A stretch of DNA of 64,000 nucleotides from Kitasatospora sp. SUK 42 (GCF_015776785.2 NZ_LFMD02000002.1:1549329-1613328), one strand, 5' to 3'. Positions 1 to 8,019 are shown, numbered from the stretch's first letter. Translations and numbers: made by a program. Notes: generated by a model not told the origin, from the sequence alone.

Positions 1-350
1 GGCGGCTTCCGGTGAGCGGGTGATTACGTCGACCGCGGCTGAATGTATCCGGATCGACGCCCTCTGCAACAGGGCCAGCCGCCGGTAATTCCAAAGCCCC
101 GTCAAGAGACAACAGCGAGCAAATCGGAAGGAAGTCGGCATTCCGCACCGGACATAGCGGACGAATTACTCAAATCCCCGCAGGAATTCTGACATCTGCC
201 TGACATGTTTCACGGCCCCGGCCCCGGACCGGTCCCAGCGGCCGGACGACCTCCGGCGAAACACCGCACGATCGGAGGGGCGACCCTGTTCCCATTCGAG
301 CCACACTCTACTCCGACTTGACTCGGAAATATTCCAGCCGAAATACGAGC

Positions 351-397
351 GGCCGCCCGTGCGTACGGAGAGCGGAATTCCGTACGCACGGGCGGCC
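351..397 (-). terminator. Terminator hairpin of the sulfur-carrier operon
   Basis: Perfect inverted repeat: arms GGCCGCCCGTGCGTACGG (351-368) and its exact complement (380-397) around an 11-base loop. It starts 20 bases beyond the stop codon of the sulfur carrier gene on the minus strand. No T-tract follows, which is normal for streptomycete terminators. Positions 1-350 hold no gene I can support. Confidence 0.75.
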
Positions 398-417
398 GAA
401 ACACGGCCCGGAACGAC

Positions 418-696
418 TCAGCAGCCGCCGGCCACCGCCGGAATGATCGAGACCTTGGCGCCGTCCTTGATCTCGGTCTCCAGCCCCTGCTCGAAGCGCA
501 CGTCGTCGTCGTTCACGTACACGTTGACGAAGCGGCGCAGCTTGCCCGCGTCGTCCAGGATGCGGGCCGAGATGCCCGCGTGGTTCTTCTCCAGGTCGGC
601 GATGACCTCGGCCAGGGTGACGCCCTCGGCGGTCACCTCGGCGACGCCGCCGGTGTAGGTGCGCAGGATGGTGGGGATGCGGACGTTGGCGCTCAT
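418..696 (-). CDS. CysO/ThiS/MoaD-type sulfur carrier protein
   Basis: A 92-residue beta-grasp (ubiquitin-like) sulfur carrier. Family members are thiocarboxylated on a C-terminal Gly-Gly and hand sulfur to a partner enzyme. The protein ends AVAGGC, so one Cys follows the Gly-Gly. That tail would have to be trimmed by a JAMM-type protease before activation, as known for QbsE and HcyS; no such protease is visible here. It closely resembles the CysO group. It lies 29 bases downstream of the threonine-synthase-family gene, in the same direction and before a strong terminator, so the two form an operon under one SAM riboswitch. The PLP enzyme next door is therefore the likely sulfur acceptor. The family call is firm; the partner reaction is inference. 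Confidence 0.88.
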   Translation of the reverse strand: MSANVRIPTILRTYTGGVAEVTAEGVTLAEVIADLEKNHAGISARILDDAGKLRRFVNVYVNDDDVRFEQGLETEIKDGAKVSIIPAVAGGC

Positions 697-725
697 GGTT
701 CTCCTAGCGGGGGGTGAGAGGTGGT

Positions 726-2033
726 TCAGGCGGACGCGAGACCGGTGGAGCGGAAGGACTCCAGCGTCGGGCGGATGACGGCGGTCATCCCGGCGTCGGA
801 AACGGCGTCCAGCGTCTTCAGGCCGTCACCGGTGTTGATCGCGACGGTCTCCTTGGAGGGGTCCAGCTGACCGGTCTCGACGAGCTTCTTCAGCACACCG
901 ACGGTCACCCCGCCCGCGGTCTCGGCGAAGATCCCCTCGGTCCGGGCCAGCAGCCGGATCGCCGCCACGACCTCCGCGTCCGTCACGTCCTCCACCGCAC
1001 CGCCGGTACGGCGGGCGATGTCCAGCACGTACGGGCCGTCCGCCGGATTGCCGATCGCCAGCGACTTGGCGATGGTGTCCGGCTTGACCGGCTTGATCAC
1101 GTCCCGGCCCGCCTTGAACGCGCCCGAAACGGGCGAGCAGCCCTCGGCCTGGGCGCCGAAGATCCGGTACGGCCGGTCCTCCACCAGCCCGAGCCTGATC
1201 AGCTCCTGCAGGCCCTTGTCGATCTTCGTCAGCTGGGAGCCCGAGGCGACCGGGATGACGATCTGCTCCGGCAGCCGCCAGCCGAGCTGCTCGCAGATCT
1301 CGTACGCCAGCGTCTTCGAGCCCTCGCCGTAGTACGGGCGCAGGTTGACGTTCACGAAGCCCCAGCCCTCACCGGCCGGGTCCCCGATCAGCTCCGAGCA
1401 GAAGCGGTTCACGTCGTCGTAGGTGCCCTCGATGCCGATCAGCTCGCCGCCGTACACCCCGGCCATCACGACCTTGCCCTGCTCCAGGTCGTGCGGGATG
1501 AACACGCACGAACGGAAGCCGGCCCGGGCCGCCGCCGCCCCCACCGCGCCGGCGAGGTTGCCGGTCGAGGAGCAGGACAGCGTGGTGTAGCCGAACGCCC
1601 GGGCGGCCTCGATCGCGCAGGCCACCACCCGGTCCTTGAACGAGTGCGTCGGGTTGCCCGAGTCGTCCTTGATGTGCAGCTGCGCGGTGAAACCGAGCTC
1701 CCGGCCCAGGTTGTCCGCCTTCACCAGCGGGGTCCAGCCCGGGTTCAGGTTCGGCTTCGAGGCGACGTCGGCCGGAACCGGCAGCAGCGGCGCGTAGCGC
1801 CAGATCGACGTCGGACCGGCCTCGATCCGCTTGCGCAGCTCCTCCGCGCCCTCGCTGCCGAACTCGTACGCGATCTCCAGCGGCCCGAAGCACTCCAGGC
1901 AGGCGAAACTGGGACCGAGCGGAAAGCGGGTGCCGCACTCCCGACAGGACAGCGCGGCGGCGGGGCCGAGGTCGACGGTTGGGGGTACCCCCGGCCGAAG
2001 GCTGGGGGAGGGTGCGGCAGTGTCGATAGCCAT
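726..2033 (-). CDS. thrC: Threonine synthase-family PLP enzyme (possible homocysteine synthase)
   Basis: A fold-type II PLP enzyme of 435 residues. It has an N-terminal Cys-x2-Cys pair repeated (CRECGTRF, CLEC), as in zinc-ribbon threonine synthases. The PLP lysine lies in NPTHSFKDR, followed by a phosphate loop STGNLAG. By homology it would convert O-phosphohomoserine to threonine. Two things argue for another role: a SAM-I riboswitch precedes it, and a sulfur carrier gene follows it. Both suggest methionine supply, for example homocysteine made from O-phosphohomoserine and a carrier thiocarboxylate. I recall, unverified, a recent report of such a route (MetM) in Streptomyces. The start is placed at ATG 2033 because an in-frame ATG at 2057 falls inside the riboswitch P1 stem. 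The extra N-terminal residues PSPSLRPGVPPT are encoded by a dispersed repeat. Confidence 0.88.
   Translation of the reverse strand: MAIDTAAPSPSLRPGVPPTVDLGPAAALSCRECGTRFPLGPSFACLECFGPLEIAYEFGSEGAEELRKRIEAGPTSIWRYAPLLPVPADVASKPNLNPGWTPLVKADNLGRELGFTAQLHIKDDSGNPTHSFKDRVVACAIEAARAFGYTTLSCSSTGNLAGAVGAAAARAGFRSCVFIPHDLEQGKVVMAGVYGGELIGIEGTYDDVNRFCSELIGDPAGEGWGFVNVNLRPYYGEGSKTLAYEICEQLGWRLPEQIVIPVASGSQLTKIDKGLQELIRLGLVEDRPYRIFGAQAEGCSPVSGAFKAGRDVIKPVKPDTIAKSLAIGNPADGPYVLDIARRTGGAVEDVTDAEVVAAIRLLARTEGIFAETAGGVTVGVLKKLVETGQLDPSKETVAINTGDGLKTLDAVSDAGMTAVIRPTLESFRSTGLASA
1979..2010. repeat. Dispersed GC-rich repeat copy inside the thrC-like coding region
   Basis: The stretch GGGGGTACCCCCGGCCGAAG, continuing GCTGGGGGAG, closely matches positions 30671-30705 (AGGTGGGGGCACCTCCCGGC, then CGGAGGCTGGGGGAG). 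Each copy contains self-complementary halves. Here the copy is translated into the Pro/Ser-rich N-terminus of the enzyme, before its zinc-ribbon cysteines. Confidence 0.6.
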
Positions 2034-2052
2034 GATGGCGGAGGCCTCTCTC

Positions 2053-2184
2053 CTCATCTTCCCCGTGACGCGGTCGCGCCACAGGCCGGAATTGGCACCT
2101 GTCCCGCCGGGGCCTGTCGACGACAGCCGAGCGAGAAGGTTGCCGGGACGTCAACGGGCCGTTCCCTCAGTCCCTCTGGATGAG
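2053..2184 (-). promoter_or_regulatory. SAM-I (S-box) riboswitch
   Basis: On the minus strand the conserved S-box core is plain: CTGAGGGA, then GGCCC, then GGCAACC, and later GGTGCCAATTCC, in the family's order and spacing. P1 pairs CTCATC (2184-2179) with GATGAG (2058-2053). The 3' strand of P1 overlaps the purine-rich ribosome-binding tract (AGGAG at 2054-2050, then AGAGG), which lies 11-16 bases before ATG 2033. SAM binding should stabilise P1 and hide that site, so control is probably translational repression by SAM. No separate intrinsic terminator is visible between aptamer and start codon. Confidence 0.9.
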
Positions 2185-2332
2185 CTTGTGAAATTGTGGT
2201 GGTGCTCAGCGGAGACCCCGGCGTGCAAAGGTCCGACCGCTGTACGAAGACTGTATCCGAAGGCGTCAACCCCGAACGGGACCGTCCGCCACGCGAGATG
2301 ACACGTCCCACCGAACCCGCCGAGGAGAGTCC

Positions 2333-3337
2333 GTGCCCGCCGAACCGACCCCCGCACTCCTCCCACAGGCGGCGTCCTGGCTGCACCGCCGTTCCTGGAG
2401 CGCGGCCGACCGGCCGGTGCACACCCTGCTGGAGGCCAAGCGGCGCACCGGCCGCACCGTCAGCGTCGTCCTCCCCGCCCTGGACGAGGAGGCCACCGTC
2501 GGCGACATCGTCCGCACCATCCGCCGCGAACTCATGGAGCGCCTCCCCCTCGTCGACGAACTCGTCGTGGTCGACTCCGGCTCCACCGACGCCACCGCCG
2601 CCGTCGCCGCCGGGGCCGGCGCCCGGGTGGAGCACCGCGACGCCGTCCTGCCCCGGCTGCCCGCCGTCCCCGGCAAGGGCGAGGTGCTCTGGCGCTCCCT
2701 GCTGGTCACCCACGGCGACATCGTCTGCTTCGTGGACGCCGACCTGCGCGAGTTCGACCCGGCGTTCGTCTCCGGCATCATCGGCCCCCTCCTGACCGAC
2801 GAGAACATCCAGCTGGTCAAGGCCATGTACGACCGCCCCCTGGAGACGGAGACCGGCGCGATCGTCCCGGCCGGCGGCGGCCGGGTCACCGAACTCGTCG
2901 CCCGCCCCCTCCTCAACCTCCACTGGCCCGAGCTCGCCGGCTTCGTCCAGCCCCTCGGCGGCGAGTACGCGGCCCGCCGCTCACTGCTCGAACGGCTGCC
3001 CTTCCCCACCGGATACGGCGTCGAACTCGGCCTGCTGGTCGACGCGTTGGAACTCGTCGGGCTGGACGCCCTGGCCCAGGTCGACGTCGGTGTCCGGCAC
3101 CACCGCCACCAGGACGGCCAGGCCCTCGGCCGGATGGCCGCCACCATCTACCGCACCGCCCTGGAACGGCTCGACCGCACCCACCGCCTCAAGGCCTCCG
3201 CCGACCTCGTCCACCCCCACCTCACCCAGTTCACCCGCGATCCGGACACGCGCGAGTTCACCGCCCACACCCACCCCGTGACCGCCCTCGAACGCCCCCC
3301 GATGCACACCGTCCCCGAGTACGCGAAGCGCCATTGA
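2333..3337 (+). CDS. gpgS: Glucosyl-3-phosphoglycerate synthase
   Basis: A GT-A fold, retaining glycosyltransferase (GT81 family) of 334 residues. It would transfer glucose from an NDP-glucose to 3-phosphoglycerate, the first step to glucosylglycerate, a compatible solute and precursor of methylglucose polysaccharides. Visible motifs are the nucleotide-binding LPALDEEATVG (47-57) and DSGSTDAT (81-88), and the metal-binding DAD within VDADLREF (134-141). GTG 2333 is preceded by a good GAGGAG. The stop codon directly abuts the ATG of otsA (TGAATG), so the two osmolyte genes are probably translationally coupled. It diverges from the riboswitch operon; about 150 bases between them carry both promoters. 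Confidence 0.9.
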   Translation: MPAEPTPALLPQAASWLHRRSWSAADRPVHTLLEAKRRTGRTVSVVLPALDEEATVGDIVRTIRRELMERLPLVDELVVVDSGSTDATAAVAAGAGARVEHRDAVLPRLPAVPGKGEVLWRSLLVTHGDIVCFVDADLREFDPAFVSGIIGPLLTDENIQLVKAMYDRPLETETGAIVPAGGGRVTELVARPLLNLHWPELAGFVQPLGGEYAARRSLLERLPFPTGYGVELGLLVDALELVGLDALAQVDVGVRHHRHQDGQALGRMAATIYRTALERLDRTHRLKASADLVHPHLTQFTRDPDTREFTAHTHPVTALERPPMHTVPEYAKRH

Positions 3338-4855
3338 ATGGCGCCGTCGAATGGTTTGCCACGCCGACCCCCCGGCAACATGCCAACCATGGGCGATCTC
3401 ACGACCGAACGTTCGAGTGTGACCGGCACCGCCCCCGTCCTGGTGGCCTCCAACCGGGGACCGGTGTCGTTCAGCACCGCCGACGACGGCACGCTGACCC
3501 TGCGCCGAGGCGGCGGGGGCCTGGTCTCCGGCCTGTCCGCGATCGACGACCCGAACGCCGTCTGGGTCTGCGCCGCCCTGAACGACGCGGACCGCAGAGC
3601 CGCCCGGGAAGCCCCCCACGGCCGCCTCGACCTGGCAGGCCACGACGTCGGCGGCCTGGCCGTCCGAATGCTGGACATCGCCCCGGAGACCTTCGCCGAC
3701 GCCTACAACGGCGTCGCCAACTCCACCCTCTGGTTCGTCCACCACCTGCTCTACTCGACCCCCACCGCGCCCTCCTTCGACGCCGGGTTCCGCACCCAGT
3801 GGGCCGCCTACCAGGCGTACAACGCCGCCTTCGCCGAGGCCCTGGCCGCCGAAGCCGCCCCGAACGCCGCGGTCCTCGTCCAGGACTACCACCTCTCCCT
3901 CGCCCCGGCCCTGCTCCGCGAGATCCGCCCCGACCTGCGGATCGGCCACTTCTCGCACACCCCCTGGGCCCCGCCCGAGTACTACCGGCTGCTCCCCGAC
4001 GACGTCGCCCGCGCCGTCCTCACCGGCATCCTGGGCGCCGACCGGGCCGGCTTCCTCACCGAACGCTGGGCCCGCGCCTTCGCCGCCTGCTGCGAGGACC
4101 TCCTCGGCGCCACCGTCGACCACCGCGCCCTCACCGTCACGCACGACGGCCGCACCACGGCCCTCGGCGTCCACGCCCTCGGCGCCGACGCCGACTTCCT
4201 GCGCGAACGCGCCCACCGCCCCGACGTCGACGAACGCCTGGCCGCCCTGCGCGAGGCCGTCGGCGACCGCCGCACCATCGTCCGGGTCGACCGCACCGAG
4301 CTGAGCAAGAACATCGTCCGTGGCCTCCAGGCCTACCGGCACCTGCTCCGCACCCGCCCCGAATGGCGCGGCCGGGTGGTGCACATCGCCTTCGCCTACC
4401 CGTCCCGCACCGACCTCGCCGAGTACCGCGACTACACCGCGGCCGTCCAGGAGCTCGCCGAGGCCATCAACGCCGAGTTCGCCACCCCCGCCTGGCAGCC
4501 CCTGATCCTGCACGTCAACGACGACTTCCCGCGCTCCCTGGCCGCCTACCGGCTGGCCGACGTCGTCCTGGTCAACCCCATCCGGGACGGCATGAACCTG
4601 GTCGCCAAGGAGGTCCCCGTCGTGTCCGACGACGGCTGCGTCCTCGTCCTGTCCCGCGAGGCCGGCGCCCACGCCGAACTCGCCGAGGCCTCCCTCACCG
4701 TCAACCCCTACGACGTCATCGCCACCGCCGAGGCCCTGAACACCGCCCTGACCATGAGCCGGGAGGAACGCACCGACCGCACCAAGCGCCTCGCCGCCGC
4801 GGCCACCGCGCTCCCCCCGCAGCAGTGGTTCCTCGACCAGCTCAACGCCCTCTGA
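3338..4855 (+). CDS. otsA: Alpha,alpha-trehalose-phosphate synthase (UDP-forming)
   Basis: GT20 family enzyme that makes trehalose 6-phosphate from a nucleotide-glucose and glucose 6-phosphate in the cytoplasm. It shows VLVASNRGPVS near the N-terminus, the acceptor-side VQDYHLSLAPALLR, HTPWAPPE, and the donor-site VNPIRDGMNLVAKE followed by VLSREAGA. Its 505 residues are slightly long because the chosen ATG abuts the gpgS stop; ATG 3389 is an alternative that removes a non-conserved leader. Its last 14 bases overlap the convergent otsB gene. Together OtsA and OtsB form the trehalose pathway used for osmotic and spore stress. Confidence 0.93.
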   Translation: MAPSNGLPRRPPGNMPTMGDLTTERSSVTGTAPVLVASNRGPVSFSTADDGTLTLRRGGGGLVSGLSAIDDPNAVWVCAALNDADRRAAREAPHGRLDLAGHDVGGLAVRMLDIAPETFADAYNGVANSTLWFVHHLLYSTPTAPSFDAGFRTQWAAYQAYNAAFAEALAAEAAPNAAVLVQDYHLSLAPALLREIRPDLRIGHFSHTPWAPPEYYRLLPDDVARAVLTGILGADRAGFLTERWARAFAACCEDLLGATVDHRALTVTHDGRTTALGVHALGADADFLRERAHRPDVDERLAALREAVGDRRTIVRVDRTELSKNIVRGLQAYRHLLRTRPEWRGRVVHIAFAYPSRTDLAEYRDYTAAVQELAEAINAEFATPAWQPLILHVNDDFPRSLAAYRLADVVLVNPIRDGMNLVAKEVPVVSDDGCVLVLSREAGAHAELAEASLTVNPYDVIATAEALNTALTMSREERTDRTKRLAAAATALPPQQWFLDQLNAL

Positions 4856-5693
4856 GCTCCTCCCCCAGGGCGCCCAGCAGCCCCACCACACCCTCCGGCC
4901 CCCGGACCACCACGTCCGCCCGGTCGGCGAGCTCCCGCACCGGTGCGTCCCCCACCGCACCGGCGCACACCAGCAGCCCCGCCACGCCCTCCCCGCGCAG
5001 CTTCTCCACCGCCGCGAAGGCCGCCACGTCCCCCAGGTCGTCCCCCGCGTAGAGCACCGACCGCGCCCCGCGCTCCCGCAGGAACCCGGTCAGCGCCGCC
5101 CCCTTGTCCACCCCCGGCGGACGCAGCTCCAGCACCAGCCGCCCGGGCTCCACGACCAGCCCGTACTCGGCCGCCAACTCCGCCACCGGCGCCCGCAGCA
5201 GCTCCAACGCCTCCTCCGGCGCGGCCGTCCGCCGGGTGTGCACCGCCACCGAGCGCCCCTTGTCCTCCGTCCACGTCCCCTCCGGCGCCCCCACCCGCTC
5301 CAGCACCCCGGGCAGCGCCGCCCGCACCGCCGCGACCCCCGGATGCACCTCCGGCGCCGTCACCTCGCCCGCCTCCCACCGCTCGGCCCCGTAGTGCCCC
5401 AGCACCACCAGCCCCGGCACCCCGGCGAACCCCCCGTACTCCGCCGCCACGCCCGCGGGGCGCCCCGTCACCACCACGACGGCCCCCACCACCGGCGCCA
5501 GCGTCCGCAGCACCCCCACCACGCCCGGATGGGCCCGCGCCCGCTCGGGATCCGCCACGATCGGCGCCAACGTCCCGTCGAAGTCCAACGCGACCACCGC
5601 GTCCCCCGGCGCCGCCAGAACCGCCCGCACCCCGTCCCGCCCGGCGGCGGTGACGGGCCCGACCATCTCTTCGAATCCCATACCGACGCCCAT
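4842..5693 (-). CDS. otsB: Trehalose-6-phosphate phosphatase
   Basis: HAD-superfamily phosphatase of 283 residues, matching OtsB length. Motif I is VALDFDGTLAPI, with the nucleophile and acid Asp residues; motif II lies in VVVVTGRP; the late metal-binding Asp pair is in YAGDDLGDVAAF. It would remove phosphate from trehalose 6-phosphate made by OtsA. The gene converges on otsA with a 14-base overlap of the 3' ends, an unusual opposed arrangement for two steps of one pathway: the pair cannot share a transcript, and the overlapping messages could interfere. Confidence 0.93.
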   Translation of the reverse strand: MGVGMGFEEMVGPVTAAGRDGVRAVLAAPGDAVVALDFDGTLAPIVADPERARAHPGVVGVLRTLAPVVGAVVVVTGRPAGVAAEYGGFAGVPGLVVLGHYGAERWEAGEVTAPEVHPGVAAVRAALPGVLERVGAPEGTWTEDKGRSVAVHTRRTAAPEEALELLRAPVAELAAEYGLVVEPGRLVLELRPPGVDKGAALTGFLRERGARSVLYAGDDLGDVAAFAAVEKLRGEGVAGLLVCAGAVGDAPVRELADRADVVVRGPEGVVGLLGALGEELRGR

Positions 5694-5735
5694 ACCCCGA
5701 AGGCCCCGTCAACGCACCGGCCGCGCCCGCCCCCG

Positions 5736-5972
5736 TCAACGGGCCGCCCGCCGGGCCTCCCTCACCCGCCGCAAGCGGTTCACCAGCACCGGCGCGAACG
5801 CCAGCGCCTCCTCCCGGTCCAACAGCGCGTTCAGCAGCTGGTAGTACCGCGTGGAGGAGAGCCCCAGCTCCTCCCGGATCGCCCGCTCCTTGGCCCCCGC
5901 CGTCCGCCACTGCCGCCCTTCCAGCGCCAGCACCGCCCGGTCCCGCTCACTCAGCTCGCCCACCGGGAACAC
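5736..5972 (-). CDS. DUF3263 family small protein
   Basis: A 78-residue basic protein matching the actinobacterial DUF3263 family: LSERDRAVLALEGRQWRT near the start, then KERAIREELGLSSTRYYQLLNALLDR. The central segment looks like a helix-turn-helix of the sigma-region-4 type, so DNA binding is plausible, but the function is unknown. It lies 42 bases upstream of otsB on the same strand and may be its operon partner. Confidence 0.8.
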   Translation of the reverse strand: MFPVGELSERDRAVLALEGRQWRTAGAKERAIREELGLSSTRYYQLLNALLDREEALAFAPVLVNRLRRVREARRAAR

Positions 5973-6075
5973 CTCCGCCCGTCACGCCAGGAAACTACGG
6001 AGTGTCATTCTCCCGCCCGCCCCCGACACACTCTGCGCCCCTCACGAGCCCCCGGCGCCGACTACCGTCGCCCTC

Positions 6076-6420
6076 ATGACCAGCTTCGCCCTGCACATCC
6101 CCGACGCGGACCTCGAACCCGAGCCCCTCGACCCGTCCCAGATCGTCTCCGGCACCCCCGAGGTCACCGGAAAGGTCCTCTCCGAGTCCCCCGACGGCCG
6201 CCAGCTGCGCGGCATCTGGCAGATCACCCCGGGCGTGGTCACCGACGTCGAGGCCGACGAGATGTTCGTGGTGCTCAGCGGCCGGGCCACCATCGAGATC
6301 GAGGACGGCCCGACCCTGGACGTCGGCCCCGGCGACTGCGCGGTCCTGCGCGAGGGCGACCGCACCACCTGGACGGTCCACGAGACCCTCCGCAAGGCCT
6401 ACGCCATCACGCTCCCCTGA
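6076..6420 (+). CDS. Cupin domain protein
   Basis: A 114-residue single-domain cupin. The beta-barrel motifs are recognisable: EADEMFVVLSGRATIEIEDG and then DVGPGDCAVLREGDRTTWTVHET. It resembles the DUF861/EutQ-like subgroup, which is often metal-poor; the first motif lacks the usual His-x-His pair. The longer frame beginning at 5851 is not credible because it has no ribosome site and reads back into the divergent gene. ATG 6076 gives a normal cupin length. Substrate unknown. Confidence 0.85.
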   Translation: MTSFALHIPDADLEPEPLDPSQIVSGTPEVTGKVLSESPDGRQLRGIWQITPGVVTDVEADEMFVVLSGRATIEIEDGPTLDVGPGDCAVLREGDRTTWTVHETLRKAYAITLP

Positions 6421-6439
6421 GACCCTCCGGCGCAGGCGC

Positions 6440-6464
6440 CCCGGGTCCTACTTGCGGACCCGGG
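6440..6464. terminator. Hairpin between convergent cupin and solute-binding genes
   Basis: Arms CCCGGGTCC (6440-6448) and GGACCCGGG (6456-6464) are perfectly complementary around a 7-base loop. The left arm overlaps the stop codon of the solute-binding gene, so it could terminate transcripts from either side. Confidence 0.45.
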
Positions 6465-7728
6465 CCGCCTCCTTCACCGCCGCGTCCTGGATCCCCGCCA
6501 GCACCTGCTTCGGATCCCCCGTCACCGCCTGCCCGATGCCGGCCTTGATCCGGCTGCTGACGTCGCCCCAGGCCGGATCCCCGAACGGGTAGAAGCTCGC
6601 GTTGGTCAGCCCGACCGCGAACTGCTTGAGGTCCTCGTGCTTGGGGTCGGACGACATCTGGGTGAACGCGTCCTGCGTCACCGGCAGCAGGTTGTACTGC
6701 TCGTCGAACTTCAGCTGGTTCTCGCGCGAGTAGACGAACGACAGGAACTTCTTGATCTCGTTCTTGTGCCCGTTCGCCTTGAACGCCATCATCCAGTCCG
6801 CGACCCCGAGGCTCCCGGTCTTGCCCACGCCGTCCTTCTTCGGGATCGGCGCCGTCCCGAAGTCGATCTTCCCGGCGGTCGCCATCCGCAGCAGCGTCGG
6901 GTGCCCGTTCAGCATCGCGACCTTCCCGGACGCGAAGTCCTGGAACACCGGCGTGCGGTTCATCTTGCCCGGGTCCGGGTACGTCAGCCCGGTGTTCACC
7001 AGGTTGCTCTTCAGCCAGCCGAACGTGGCCTGGTTCTCGGTGCTGTCGATGGTGTAGTTGCCGACGTCGTCCGAGAGGCTCCCGCCCCCGCTCAGCGTCC
7101 ACAGCATCGACTCGGCCGGCGCCTCCTCGGGCCCCAGCGGCAGCCCGTACGGGGTCACCCCCGGCACCTTCGCCTTGATCTTCTCGGCCGCCTGCCGCAG
7201 CTCGTTCCAGGTGGTCGGCGGCTGCGTGATCCCCGCCTGCCGGAAGACCGCCTTGTTGTAGAAGAGCACCCGCGAGGAGGAGACGAACGGGATCCCGTAC
7301 TGCGTCCCCAGCACCTGCCCGGCGTGCGAGAAGTTGTCCATGAACTTCGCCTGGGTGTCCATCGAGAGCACGTCCGCGGCCGAGTACAGCCGGTCCGCCG
7401 CGACCTGCTCCGCGAAGCCTCCGGTCTGCAGCAGGTCCGGCGACTTCCCGGCCGCGATCATGTCGTCGACCTTCTTGCCGATGTCGGTCCAGGTGTCCAC
7501 CTCGACCTGGACCTTGATGCCGGGGTTGGCGGCCTCGAAGTCCTTGGCGACCTGGTCCCAGTAGTGGCTGGAGCTGGTCTCGACGCTCTCCCCGTAGTCC
7601 GCGGCGACCAGCTTGAGCGTGACGGGCCCGTCGTCCTGCCCGCTGCACGCGCTGACCGCGGTGAGCACCAGTGCTCCGGCCAACGCCGTACCGAGCACAC
7701 GGGTGGGAACGTGGGCGCGCCTGTCCAA
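6448..7728 (-). CDS. Extracellular sugar-binding lipoprotein (ABC importer)
   Basis: A family 1 solute-binding protein of 426 residues. It has a signal peptide with lipobox LTAVSACSG, so it should be anchored outside the membrane through the Cys. The mature part has the usual features: a DFEAANPGIKVQVE segment, and the WNELRQAAEKIKAK and IKKFLSFVYSRENQLKF helices. The start is TTG 7728, after AAGGCGG. No permease or ATPase gene adjoins, so it must share one encoded elsewhere (multi-use MsiK-type ATPases are known in streptomycetes). A near-perfect DasR-like site 87 bases upstream and the divergent nagKA operon suggest an N-acetylglucosamine or chitooligosaccharide ligand. That substrate is inferred. 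Confidence 0.88.
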   Translation of the reverse strand: MDRRAHVPTRVLGTALAGALVLTAVSACSGQDDGPVTLKLVAADYGESVETSSSHYWDQVAKDFEAANPGIKVQVEVDTWTDIGKKVDDMIAAGKSPDLLQTGGFAEQVAADRLYSAADVLSMDTQAKFMDNFSHAGQVLGTQYGIPFVSSSRVLFYNKAVFRQAGITQPPTTWNELRQAAEKIKAKVPGVTPYGLPLGPEEAPAESMLWTLSGGGSLSDDVGNYTIDSTENQATFGWLKSNLVNTGLTYPDPGKMNRTPVFQDFASGKVAMLNGHPTLLRMATAGKIDFGTAPIPKKDGVGKTGSLGVADWMMAFKANGHKNEIKKFLSFVYSRENQLKFDEQYNLLPVTQDAFTQMSSDPKHEDLKQFAVGLTNASFYPFGDPAWGDVSSRIKAGIGQAVTGDPKQVLAGIQDAAVKEAARVRK

Positions 7729-7814
7729 CGCGGGTACCGCCTTCAGGGGAATGAACTACGGCCGGAGGAGGGAATCCGGCAGGGGGGAGCGCCACACTGC
7801 CAAACCCTCCGTCC

Positions 7815-7830
7815 ACTGGTCCACACCACT
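7815..7830. promoter_or_regulatory. DasR-type (dre) operator upstream of the sugar-binding gene
   Basis: ACTGGTCCACACCACT matches the dre consensus ACTGGTCTAGACCACT at 14 of 16 positions. It lies 87 bases before the start codon of the solute-binding lipoprotein gene. DasR is the GntR-family repressor of amino-sugar genes, released by glucosamine 6-phosphate. Confidence 0.72.
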
Positions 7831-8019
7831 CGGCCCCACCCGACCAGTAGTTACCGAAGTGCCCGGCTTCATTGCACGATGCGCAACACCCCGGACCCCG
7901 CCACCCGAACCCGCCTCCCGGGCCCGCGGCGAGGCCACGGCGCGGCCACGGCCCGGCCGAGGAGCACCCGGGGCACAAAACCCCGCACACCGCCCGCAGC
8001 CGAGACAAAGCTCACCCAG

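Noticed and set aside
1-350. A cold-shock gene upstream of the sulfur carrier, as I recall in S. coelicolor
   Set aside because: No frame in these 350 bases encodes a cold-shock domain; it may lie outside the window.
2033-2057. Longer start for the thrC-like gene at ATG 2057
   Set aside because: That ATG lies within the P1 helix of the SAM riboswitch and has no ribosome site outside the aptamer.
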